From NCBI GenBank assembly GCA_026874595.1, contig CM049309.1, positions 9,139,076-9,203,075 of the forward strand: 64,000 bases of DNA, written 5' to 3'. The position numbers were made by a program, and so were the translations under genes. A model generated the notes under the pieces. The model had not been told where the DNA came from. It saw only the letters and a list, made by a program, of their open reading frames with translations, and searched no databases. This document shows positions 48,693 through 58,866 of the stretch, one piece after another. The stretch's first letter is position 1. Each line of letters begins with the position of its first letter. This DNA comes from Sipunculus nudus (lineage: Eukaryota > Annelida > Sipuncula > Golfingiida > Sipunculidae).

Positions 48693-50593
48693 ACAAGGGA
48701 CCCATGGGTCATGGCGCTCAGCTGAAGTTTGAAAAATTTTTGCAAATGCAAAATATGCAAAATATTCTATTGTAATGTTTTTCATTTATATAAGCATATG
48801 AGAAGCTAAGAGGAAAGGGGCCCTCCTACTTGGTTATAGTAAAGTTCTAATATATGATTGCAAACTAATACTCTGACAAGACTGTCATGAAGAAAAACAG
48901 TAACAGTTTTGAGATACTGTGATGCATATGAAAAATTTACAGAAGGACAGGCATGTGGACAGAATGGAATAATACCTTTATTTCACTTTCAAGAGAATAA
49001 TGCATTTAAGTTTATATATAAGCCTATTTTTTTTAGCATATCCACTTTTTCCATTAATAGTTTTTATCTGATTCACTTTTTTTTTCTTTACAAGTTTTAT
49101 AAATTTGTAATAAAAAAACTGAAAATATAAGTTAAAATATTAGAATTCTAAGTTGCAATCATTATATATCCGGAGTGTAGCTCATATTGGGTCATATTAT
49201 GCATACACATATATTTTATTATTTTTAAAGCAAAATGTTTAAACTGAATTTAAAAGAAAATAATGCCACAACATGGCCCCTACAAGATTATTCCTTGAAT
49301 CACTATTAAAAAGTTTTGCACATTGGAGTTTTCAGTACATGTTTAATTTTATTCACTTAATTGAAATAAAAGATTCAGTAAATTTGATAAAATAAAAACA
49401 TCTTTTCATATAAAGTATACACACTGTTGGTTGAATGAGGGACAAACAAAATCATTGTGCTAATTACTATCTCAGCTATAATTTATTACTGGAATTAATA
49501 GTCAATTTCACACCTGGTGAAGTTTTTACTTTTCTGAAGTAAGGCATTATTATTTAATGAACATCCACACTTTCATACCAATACACCACTTTGTGGACAC
49601 AATTCAATGTGCTCTTTAATCATTGTAACCATGGTGGTACAATACAAAATCTAAAATGTAGCATAGCCAAGAATAAAATAAAATACAGAAAATTATAACA
49701 TTCATCTAGTTGATGCACCATCTGAGGGGGGGGAGTGCAGGGCAGAGAGGAAGCCCACTAGTAGTGGCCAAGCTGAGCCAAGGCAAGCTGCCTGGGGTGG
49801 GTTACATAATGCAAGTGAAGGCTGTACTACCAGGTGGGCTAGATGTAAACAACACTTGACATGGTGTATGGAAACTTGAATAAAAGTTACTCTTTTAAAT
49901 CAATTCCTTTGAAATTTCAGATTTTAAAAGATTCAATCCTTATGTATATATGTTGTGAAAATTAAATCAACAGTGCTTACAGGGAAAAAACGTGCCATTG
50001 CCAAAGTTGGAAAAATTTAAGGTATTGATTTTTTATTTATGCTAATAACTTGACAAATTTGCAAAATTCAGATCTAATTTTGGGTAAACAATTGAATCTT
50101 GATTAAATAAAGTTATATTCCTGACAAAAAGTCTCCAGCTTCAGCAATTCTCATAGTAGGTGAGTAAATGTATTTCTTGATTTTTTAAAAATTGCATTAT
50201 ATTTGGGCCCATAACTTCAAAATAATACCCAATACTGACCTAATTTTTGGTATGTTCATAGAAAATGTATGAAAAAAAAAATGAATACAAAATATGATAA
50301 AAAACAGATCCGTGGTTTTGATTTTAGGCAGCCTTGAAGTGTAACAATGGCCTTTTAATGGAAAACGGAGGTTTTTCCTTAATATCTCGAAGGAACAAAG
50401 TCCTAATAACCCAATTTTTGGTATGGTAGGAGATTTTGGAGACATCTAATGGTATGCAAAGTTTTGGATTCATAGGTCAAATGGTTTTAAAACAGCCCTG
50501 TTACCGGACAGACGGCCGGATGGACAGACGGACGGACGACAGACAAAGGACCACGACTATAGCTCAGATGACTTATAGTCAGCTGAGCTAAAA
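48693..50593 (+). mobile_element. family A element, copy 3 (1.90 kb)
   Basis: Starts ACAAGGGACCCATGGGTCAT then GGCGCTCAGCTGA. Ends with the 3' hairpin and AGCTAAAA, preceded by GACAGACGGACGGACGAC. One internal unit (GTGCCATTGCCAAAGTTGG at 49991) and a G8 run at 49726. Confidence 0.85.
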
Positions 50594-50746
50594 AATGATA
50601 CCATAAGCCTGGTATGCCTAAAATACATTGCATCACGCTTGCCTAAATGAGTTTGTGTTTTAAGTCGAAACAAATTAAAATCTACTCTTTACACTGGTTT
50701 TACATGTAAGGAATTCATACATTGTGAGAATGAAGAAGTTTCAGTT

Positions 50747-50876
50747 TCACTCTATGTTACCCATGGCATTCATTGCAGTTTCGTACACAATGTCGGTGAC
50801 TTCGTCTCGATCAGATCTATACAGGTATAGGTTCAGTAGCCCATTGTGACAGTCAGGTTGAAATGGACATGCTTGC
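50747..50876 (-). CDS. candidate terminal exon of an unidentified gene nested in the FKBP12 intron
   Basis: The minus strand has a strong acceptor: a 13-T tract, then TTAATGACAG at 50877. It is followed by an open frame in phase 2 to a TGA at 50749-50747. The 42-residue peptide includes ACPFQPDCHNGLLNLYLYRS and DEVTDIVYETAMNAMGNIE. Composition (two cysteines four apart, acidic-hydrophobic alternation, few low-complexity residues) looks like real protein, unlike other frames here. An in-frame GTAACA after ATGG could instead act as a donor. No family is recognised and no upstream partner exon was found, so a pseudogene fragment or chance frame remains possible. Confidence 0.35.
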
Positions 50877-52340
50877 CTGTCATTAAAAAAAAAAAAACTT
50901 TGGAGGAAAAAGCATGGTAGGGTATGTCATTCCAACACACTGAAACCTGATCTACCATTCTCTGTCAAGTGTTCACAATAACAAGTTCACGCAATTAGTG
51001 GCAGCTTTATAGGCTTGGAGAGGGAGGGTCATCTGAATGGAACTCCAGCTGCAAGGTCAGGGTCACAGTTAAGTCCTTGTGCTGCAAGCAAAGTCCTTCC
51101 CCCTCCCTGAAGATGGTGACTAATATGTCAAGTCGCGTTTAGAATCTGACCTTTTTTTGTGCTGTTAAGCAGTTGGGGACTGTCAGAATTCTGCTTGATG
51201 TTCAATATATCAGCAATATATAAAAACGTTTTATAGCTCAGATTTCGCAGATGTTTTGTTTCCCTTATTGATTCTATCTAAGTAGACCCATGTGTCTTCA
51301 ATTACGGTAGGTAAACATTCACTAACAAACAGAAATCAAAGTCAGTTATGATATTTAAAAAAGTACTGAATATTATGCTTCCATAAATAGCTTATGCTAT
51401 AGTCCATCCCAGTACCTGTGACTATATGCTTTTCTGGGATAATTTTAGATATATCAAAGACAATATAAAAACTTCTGATCCAAAGGTTTCTGGACTTGTT
51501 CAGTGGATTGCCTGAGTGACAAATAATGTCTTACCATGCATTGAATTTGATGAGCCAAATAATCCAAAATATGACAGAACAGTCACTTAAACAGCAAACC
51601 CCACCGAATCAGAAACCCAACATTGATAAAAACAATGTATCTCCTCAAGGTGACAGTAAAAATATAATATCTCACTACCTTGGATATCATAGATATCCAA
51701 CATATCTTAGACATAGATTTCGACTAATGTAGATCAGGGTTTTATGGCTGCCCTTTTAATTATAGCCGCCACTCGGGTTCTGGACTCAGAATTGTACTAA
51801 GACTCAGAGATACAAACTCAAGAAATCAGAAAAGCTTTGTGATCTAAGGTCTTATATTAAAATTGGAAAACAGACCACAAAGACTCAGATGTATACAAAC
51901 TTTTGTCAGAATATTTCAAACACAACACAATTTCATTGGTCAAAATTGAATTTCTTCCTGAATGCCCAAATCTGAAGGACCTCTAGGCTTAGCTAAATGT
52001 AATTTAATATTTAAAAAATAAGCAAGCATAAACTGAGATAAAAATAAATATAATTATATCAGGCTGCAATTTTTTTTTTTTTTTTATAAATATGATTTTT
52101 CACTGGATTTGGATAGCGCTGACTTGACTACAACACTGGTAGATGACAGCATGCTAAATAACATTCAAGGCCAGTCTAATTATGAATATAATTATAAATC
52201 TTTGAAAATCTACCATATCATTATTTAAAGAATATGCAGTCAAGCATTGTTAAAGCTGAATTCAGTGCTTTAGTTCAGCAGTCAGATAAACTAACCTCCA
52301 GACACAGACAAACAGTTAACAGCTTGCCCCAGGCAAGAAA

Positions 52341-53950
52341 ACAAGGGACCCATGGATCACGGCGCTCAGCTGATTGTGACAGTTATAACTGTATCACCAT
52401 AGATTTTTTTTACGTTGCAATAAAAATACTATCCTCAGTGCTCAGGAACTAGGGCTCAATGACTTGGGGGGGGGGGGAAGTTACAACACCTTTGGATATA
52501 AATACGGAATTAAATTCAATGGTGCTTACAAGGACTGGTGGGAGTTACATCACCTCTGCATATACTTAAAGGATAAAATTTTATTTAAATGAAATTATTT
52601 TTCAATATTTAAAAACAGGCAGAGAGATGGAAAAACAAAGCAAACAAGTTTAATTTCCATTCTACTGAGACAGGAAAATAATGAACAAATATTTGCATTA
52701 GATCCTATTTTTTCTTTTGTCAAGTCATTTATTTTAAGTTTATAAATTTTACTATATATTTACAGTATATCATATATATCTAAATATTAACATTGATTTC
52801 AAAATCTAAACGGCATCAACATTTATACTTCATCTAGTCAGGTAACATCACATCATGCACACAGATATATTTATTTATTTTTTTTTTTTTGCAAAGCAAT
52901 AAATATATGAGAATAATACTCCAGAATGCACCTTTATTTATCCATGAAATGTTTCATTTATTTACAAAATATGCCTACTGATGGGTTAAATTATATTTTG
53001 TTTAATTATTTAAAAGGAAATAATTTTTTTAAAATCCAACATCAGAACAACGTGGCATCTCTTGGATTACTTCTTGAATTAATATTTCAAGAAAAGTTGT
53101 GCAAATCAGATCAAAAACAGCTTTACATTTAAAGAATACAGTTGACAAAAACAAACCATGTATTGCTATATAATTGATGATGGTGGTGGTGGTGGGGGAG
53201 GAGGGGGGAACAGGGGGGGGGGGGGGTGTAAGAGTAGGGCCCATGAGAATAAGTGTATGTTTATTACAACAGGGCTGTTCTGCAAGTGCTGCATCAGGAA
53301 TAAGGTAACCTTGGCAAGGCTGTAGTGAGCAAGAGTGGGGTCATGGATATACAAAATGCAAATACATTAGAGCATCTGAAAAACTTCAATAATTAGAATA
53401 ATTTTTAAGCTTTTACTCTCAGATTTCAGAATTCAACAGATTAAATCCACATGTATCCCGGCTGTGAAAAATAAATTAAATATACTTACGAGAAAAAAAT
53501 GTGCCATGGTCAAATTTGGGCAAAATTTAAGGTACCAATTTGATATTTTTGCTAATATTTTTAAAAATTTACAAGATTTTTATCTAATTTTGGGTATATT
53601 ATTAAATTTTGATTAAATAAAGTTATAATAATGAAAATACTATTTATGGTAAATATGAAGAAAAGCAGATGGGTTGTTTTTTTATTTTAGGCAATCCTGA
53701 AGTGTGAAAATAGGTTTTTAATAAAAAATTGAGGTTTTTCCTAAATTTCTCAAGGAACAAAGTTGCAAAGACCCAGTTTGGCTTGGTAGGAGATCTTGGG
53801 GACATCTAACATTATGCCGAATTTTGGATTACTAAGTCTTACAGTTTCAAAACATGCCACATCTTTGGACAGACAGACAGACAGACGGACAGATGACGGA
53901 AAATGGACCACGACTATAGCTTAGATGACTTATAGTCAACTGAGCTAAAA
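52341..53950 (+). mobile_element. family A element, copy 4 (1.61 kb)
   Basis: Starts ACAAGGGACCCATGGATCAC then GGCGCTCAGCTGA. Ends ...AGTCAACTGAGCTAAAA, with one substitution in the 3' hairpin. The tetranucleotide run here is GACA/GACG (53868-53892). One internal unit (GTGCCATGGTCAAATTTGGG at 53501). G-rich runs at 52467-52478 and 53180-53226, the last including about 14 G. Confidence 0.83.
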
Positions 53951-54430
53951 ATAAAGAAAATGTGGGTAGGGCAAACAAAAGTCAGCTCCCACTTGCCAGA
54001 CGGGGCAGGGACGTCAAATATAAACCTTTACACAAAGGCCTGAATCTTAACTTATCTTAAGGTAGCCTTTTTCATTCTTTGAAAAAATATATCATATGGT
54101 TAAACCTGTATCTTAAATTTCCTGAATGATTATCCGTGCAAATGCTAAAGAGAAATATTATTATTTTGTTAGCAAACATTTGAACATGTTAATTGATTCA
54201 AAATAATTATAGGGAACTACCTTTTTGCTTTGGTGGCTACAATCACCTATTTTTTGTAGTCCAAGTACAATTTCATGCAATGAAAGTAAAAGCCAGATGT
54301 TTACTTGCCCTGGCATGTATTTTCAATACAGAGATATAGCACTCAATACAAAGACAGAGCAGGCTGCATTCTTTTTGTCATATTGTATTACCTGTACACC
54401 TGTGGAGATAATGAAGTTCAGATTACTCAC

Positions 54431-54478
54431 CTGTATAATGCACTACAACGATCTGTCCTGGTTTAGGAAAAGTCATAC
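54431..54478 (-). CDS. FKBP1A: FKBP12-type peptidyl-prolyl isomerase, exon 2
   Basis: 48-bp exon. The minus strand reads TTTGTCTTCCAG / GT-ATG-ACT ... TAT-ACA-G / GTGAGT, phase 1 on both sides. It encodes (G)MTFPKPGQIVVVHYTG, matching human GRTFPKRGQTCVVHYTG and carrying the pocket tyrosine Y26. Together the five exons encode 96 residues. Adding the 12 residues expected from exon 1 gives 108, the standard FKBP12 length. Exon 1 (start MGV-type, ending in a phase-1 donor) was looked for up to 64000 and not found; it probably lies to the right. The next intron, to exon 3, is 29.7 kb. Confidence 0.94.
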
Positions 54479-54515
54479 CTGGAAGACAAAGAAACACACT
54501 GTCAATAATAATAAT

Positions 54516-54918
54516 TAGTGGTGTGCCAATTAATCATTAAATTGATAATTTATTGGTTGTTTACTTTCAAAATCAATTAAATCTATTGCATTTTTGCATA
54601 ATCTATTAAAAACAATTATGTAAGCACATGCAAAGAATCTTATCCTGTCAAAGATATACGCACACAAAGTTACTAACAGCATCAAAACAGAAGATTGTGC
54701 CCCCACAATTGACAAATCCACCTTGGATGCCGGTGGATTGATGGTTTTATTATGAATACTGATGTACATGTCAGACTATATACTGTCGTCAATATTTAAG
54801 GTACTAATGTGCAGCAGATTTCAAGGTAATATAGAAAGTACATAAATTAATTGATTAATAATCGATCATCGGTCGTTTCATCATCAATTATGATTTTAAA
54901 ACCAATTCCTACCACTTA
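54516..54918. mobile_element. hAT-like MITE abutting the FKBP12 exon 2 acceptor
   Basis: The left end TAGTGGTGTGCCAATTAATC and the inverted right end TAAGTGGTAGGAATTGG share the hAT-type TxGTGG start with the 45661 element. Near the right end, AATAATCGATCATCGG matches the interior of the 45661 element. Flanks are (AAT)n, so a target duplication cannot be read. On the FKBP12 strand the element ends 38 nt upstream of exon 2. Confidence 0.65.
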
Positions 54919-57667
54919 TAATAATAACATTAATAATAATAATAGTAATAAAAACAATAATAATCATTATTATAATCTTCATCATCAGTGTCATCATCAC
55001 CATTAGGTAGGATTATATAGCACCATACTTCTCAATTGTTCTTGGTGCTTTCCATAAAAAATCCATGTGAAACAAAGTTAAATGTACCAAAACATTGCAT
55101 TTACAGCTATACAACATTTATTGTTATAAACATCAGATCCACTCCAAATGCAGCAGTTACATTCCACATCTCCTTTGTTGTAACCGCTGCTTTGAATGCA
55201 AGATTACCTAGGTTTCAAGATCAAAGTTTGCATAAGGCAGGAATTGTAATCAGACCAATGAGAGCATGGTGTATCATTGTGCATCCAGCTCCAAGTTTTA
55301 AGCCTGTAATACCCTGCTCTCCTTGATCTGATTAAATCAGTTCTGGCACAGGGCAAAGAATCAGACCAATGAGCGCAAGGTGCTGTGGATTGCACGAATA
55401 AGATACTACACTCTCATTGTTCTGATTGCAATTCTTTGCTCTGTGCCAGCCCTGGTGGTGAAACCCGGCGATTTTTGCTATACAAAGCAGGAGATTTAGA
55501 ACAAGTGTAGCGTATAACCACTGCATGAGGAGTGCAGCCAGCAGAGAGAGGTAATCGCCTCCATTTTTTATGCTTTCTAATCTAATTCTTAATTGAAGTA
55601 TGTACATCTGCAGAGTTCCATTTCAGTTTGGGACCATGTGACAGGGTGGTAGCGCTCGCTTCCTATCAAAGTATCATATTATTATTGTATCCTGGTGTCA
55701 CCAAGGTCAGGTGTCTACCGCACCTGTGAGTCCTGGGTGGGTAATCATCCCCATTGCTGGGTCATTACACCAGCAGAGAGAGCTGATTACATTTTCTAAG
55801 ATCAGGCACAACTTGTGACAAGTGCAAGCAGTAAAACAATATAACATTATTATTGTAATAAATGATATGACAATGAAACCTTAATTTCAAAAGTTAGCCA
55901 CCCAGCGAAATTGTAGGTTTGTGTAAAATATAGTTAGAACAGGGGAAACTTGCAATGAGAGTGGGGTGATGTACAGTGATGCAGGGATGATGACCAGAGC
56001 TGCTGTTGCTATAGAGATTTCTACTGACCTTAGGTAAGTCCTGCTGCTACAGTGGACACTTGGTATACTGGACTAGCCCTGAGTTGATTAGGAGAGCTGT
56101 CAGTGTAGCAGTTATAAACTGTAATGTTTCATGCAGGAGTGGATTTATTTTTTTTCAGGGTTTGTTACCAGGAGGTGAACTGAGTTTAAGGATCATCAGT
56201 GAGTGAGAGTGGTCAAAGCTGGTCAACAGGGACCAGCAGAAAAGTATTGTACCACATAACAGAGTAAATTCTGTATCTGAGTGTTAACTTTCCATTTTAA
56301 GGATTTGGGTACATAAACATTAATTTATCATACAGTATAAAAGATACTGCAAAACAAGAAGACCTGGGAATCAAAAGGGACCTTAGAATAATTCTAATTT
56401 AAATTTTTACCTGAAGTCAGTATTCCATTAAATTACTCCTTCAGTTGTGAATTTTCATTTAAATGAAAGCAAAATATTTTACTGAAATCGATATTAGTTA
56501 ATTTTAGCAAGTAAATTTGCTTTCCCCTTGGTTATCACCTGCATTTTTTTATTTTCAATGCATGAAGAATGGTCCACTGACAAGCGCTGAAACTTGATCT
56601 ATGGCATATGCTAAAAAATGCCTCCCCATGGCAGCATGCTCAGTTAAATATTTAAGCTCTAAAAGGGTTCAGGATAGTACAAGCTATCAAAATTATCAAA
56701 TCTAAGGCTAGAAATTAACAAACGTTTAATTAAGAGGTTAGAATTAAATGTATTGATTATTATGTACACACAGTTTTACATTCCTTAAAACAAAGCTTGA
56801 TTTGTAACCTGAGTGCATTCAGTGAAAACGCATCACCCTTCTTACCTTTAAAGGTCAATTTCCAATGGTAAAAATAATTTTTGTTTTCAAATTCAAAGTA
56901 AATTAAAAATGTAAAAGCTTATTAAATGTGCCAGAACAGAGATGATATTTTACTTGAAAAGGACTTGCTACAGTTGCTAGTCTGCTGTGGGTAATCTACA
57001 AAGTGCTCACGTGGCTCTGCAAAATGAAAGATCTTATGGCAAGGCAGACTACTCATCATTATTAACATGTTTTATTATTTTTATTGTCATCCCTGTGACA
57101 GGGAGCCACTGAAACATTATCAGCTTTATGTGTTTATACATACTGTGGTTGACTTCATATTTGCGAGGTTAAATATTCCAAATTCTGGCTTCTTTAGTAT
57201 TTCCTGAGGGTTTCATTTTCACCATTTACCATACAATAACTAACAACATGTACATAACCATTATTGTATTAATTACCTATTATGTGTGCAAAATCTTAAC
57301 AGATGTATGAGGAGGTAAGGGTACACCACATATACAGAAATTATTCATGGCAGATATACAAAATAATTCCTATTATTTAAATTATCAATCTTTGCATAAT
57401 GGGTAACACAAAATGTATGCTAATACTGGGGCTTATGGCACAAATGAAATGCAATTAAGGCTACAGAATACATTACTGTTCACCTGTCAAGATAATGCAT
57501 CTAATTTACAAAGGTTTATTGTGATAATTTCCCTTCACAAATTTGATACCCTCTTAAACAAAAACACTACAGTGTGTATATTGAAAACTCACACCTTTAG
57601 TTAAGGACCTTGAACTTTCAAATACAGATCAGTTGTGCATTATTTAAAGAATTTTTTTTTTAGGGGA
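54919..57667 (-). other. probable FKBP12 intron 1 / upstream sequence
   Basis: AT-rich sequence. It contains an (AAT)n stretch (54920-54975), the family F copies at 55230-55455, and otherwise nothing recognised. No FKBP12 first exon, CpG island or promoter signature was seen. Confidence 0.45.
55230..55455. mobile_element. family F inverted-repeat element, copies 2 and 3
   Basis: A full hairpin unit runs from TTCTGGCACAGGGCAAAGAA-TCAGACCAATGAG (55341) to CTCATTGTTCTGATTGC-AATTCTTTGCTCTGTGCCAGC (ending 55455). A partial unit (GGAATTGTAATCAGACCAAT-GAGAG) precedes it at 55240. The family matches 23930-24060. Confidence 0.65.
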
Positions 57668-58150
57668 TTAAAGGGACATAATCGGGAGCAATAATATGCC
57701 TACTCTTCCACACTCACAAATTAGTTTTGCTTTATACAAAAGTTTACCAGCAAAAACATCCTAGCACACAGGCTCAGTACCTTGTATATGGCGGTTTGGC
57801 ACCTTTTTATGGCTCTGCGTGATGGTAAACACAGTCCATGTGTGTTTGTTTACCAAAAGAATCCTGAGCCGCAACACATGAAGTTTCAGCCAGCAGGAAC
57901 ATGTATTTCATTTGTTGGGCCAAGTCAGTCCGGGAATCTCCAGATTGACATGTGTTGTAGCCGGGCGATGCATAAGTTGGGTTTATGTTTACACCTGTGA
58001 TAGCGCCCGGTCCACTGTTTTTACACTTATTCACCGGAGCAAGCAAACAGTTTCAGGGCAATAGTTTGGCAGGTACCAATTCATTTTAATGGGAAGAGGC
58101 CATTTTTCGTGTTAATTCAACATGCTTTATAGGTAATTGGGCCCCTTTAA
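57668..58150. mobile_element. TTAA-flanked MITE, 483 bp
   Basis: The left end TTAAAGGGACATAATCGGG pairs with the right end TAATTGGGCCCCTTTAA, whose inverse is TTAAAGGGGCCCAATTA. TTAA stands at both edges. The TIR start TTAAAGGG is shared with family D, so both may be mobilised by the same piggyBac-like transposase (inference). Confidence 0.7.
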
Positions 58151-58866
58151 TGAATATATAACTAAGGTGAGTGTAGGCCAAGTAAGATGATTTTATTGCC
58201 AGTGCAGGTTGGTTTATTATCATGATTTTCAAGTGTTTGGCTCCATTGAATGTAATACAATAACTAAAGGATAATTTTTAAGCTTGAAATTTGCAAAAAG
58301 TTTAGGCAAAGACCCAACAGGAGTTTACTGGACCTTATATTTTTTTAACCTCTGTTCAACCTTACTCATATGACTGTTGTTTTGCAGAGCTTTGTATGCA
58401 TTTTTCTAATGTTTGAATTCAGGACAGGTAGCTCACATGGGAATTAAATTAATGATGTGATTACTTTTTGTTGTGCAACAAATCAAAAAATTGAAAATGT
58501 GAGCCAGATCAGACCCTGTAAATATAATTACTGGTTAAGGGAGGTTAATGCTAACCAAATGCTGGTGGGGCAATACTGAATTCAAGCCCTGATGACTTAA
58601 CTGGCTTCTTCAGTTGAAATCTAATCCAAAATTCTTCCTGGCTTCAAAATAATCTTTTGGACTAAAGAATCCAATTCTTTGAAACCAATTAATATTTTAA
58701 AGCAATTTTATGCAGACTTTATCACCAACAACTGACTTGTAAATATAACTTACATAGTCAAACAGACAGACACTGAGAAATAAGAAATACCAGACATGCA
58801 TGGGTGAACACATGACCTTCACTGATCTTTACAGGTGGAGGTTAGAATGTCTTTCCTTTTGTATAA

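Larger units (their letters stand above)
24699..54430 (-). other. 29.7-kb FKBP12 intron, mostly repeats
   Basis: U2-type intron (GTGAGT...TTTCAG on the minus strand). It holds four family A elements, family D MITEs, an inverted pair of 530-bp repeats, the 87-nt and 20-bp tandem arrays, an hAT-like element, and one exon-like segment at 50747-50876. Stretches without recognised features: about 26334-29275 (apart from a 24-bp duplication TGTGAATATTCATAAGCCTA near 26560), 32548-35511, 37979-40194, 40411-42657 and 50877-52340. Confidence 0.85.

Noticed and set aside
51040-51120. Second exon-like segment on the minus strand upstream of the 50747-50876 candidate
   Set aside because: An acceptor-like CTTCAG is present, but there is no matching donor and the frame closes shortly after; too weak to annotate.
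55930-56035. Plus-strand frame ending at a good donor (CTTAG/GTAAGT)
   Set aside because: No acceptor or start context, unremarkable peptide, no partner exon.
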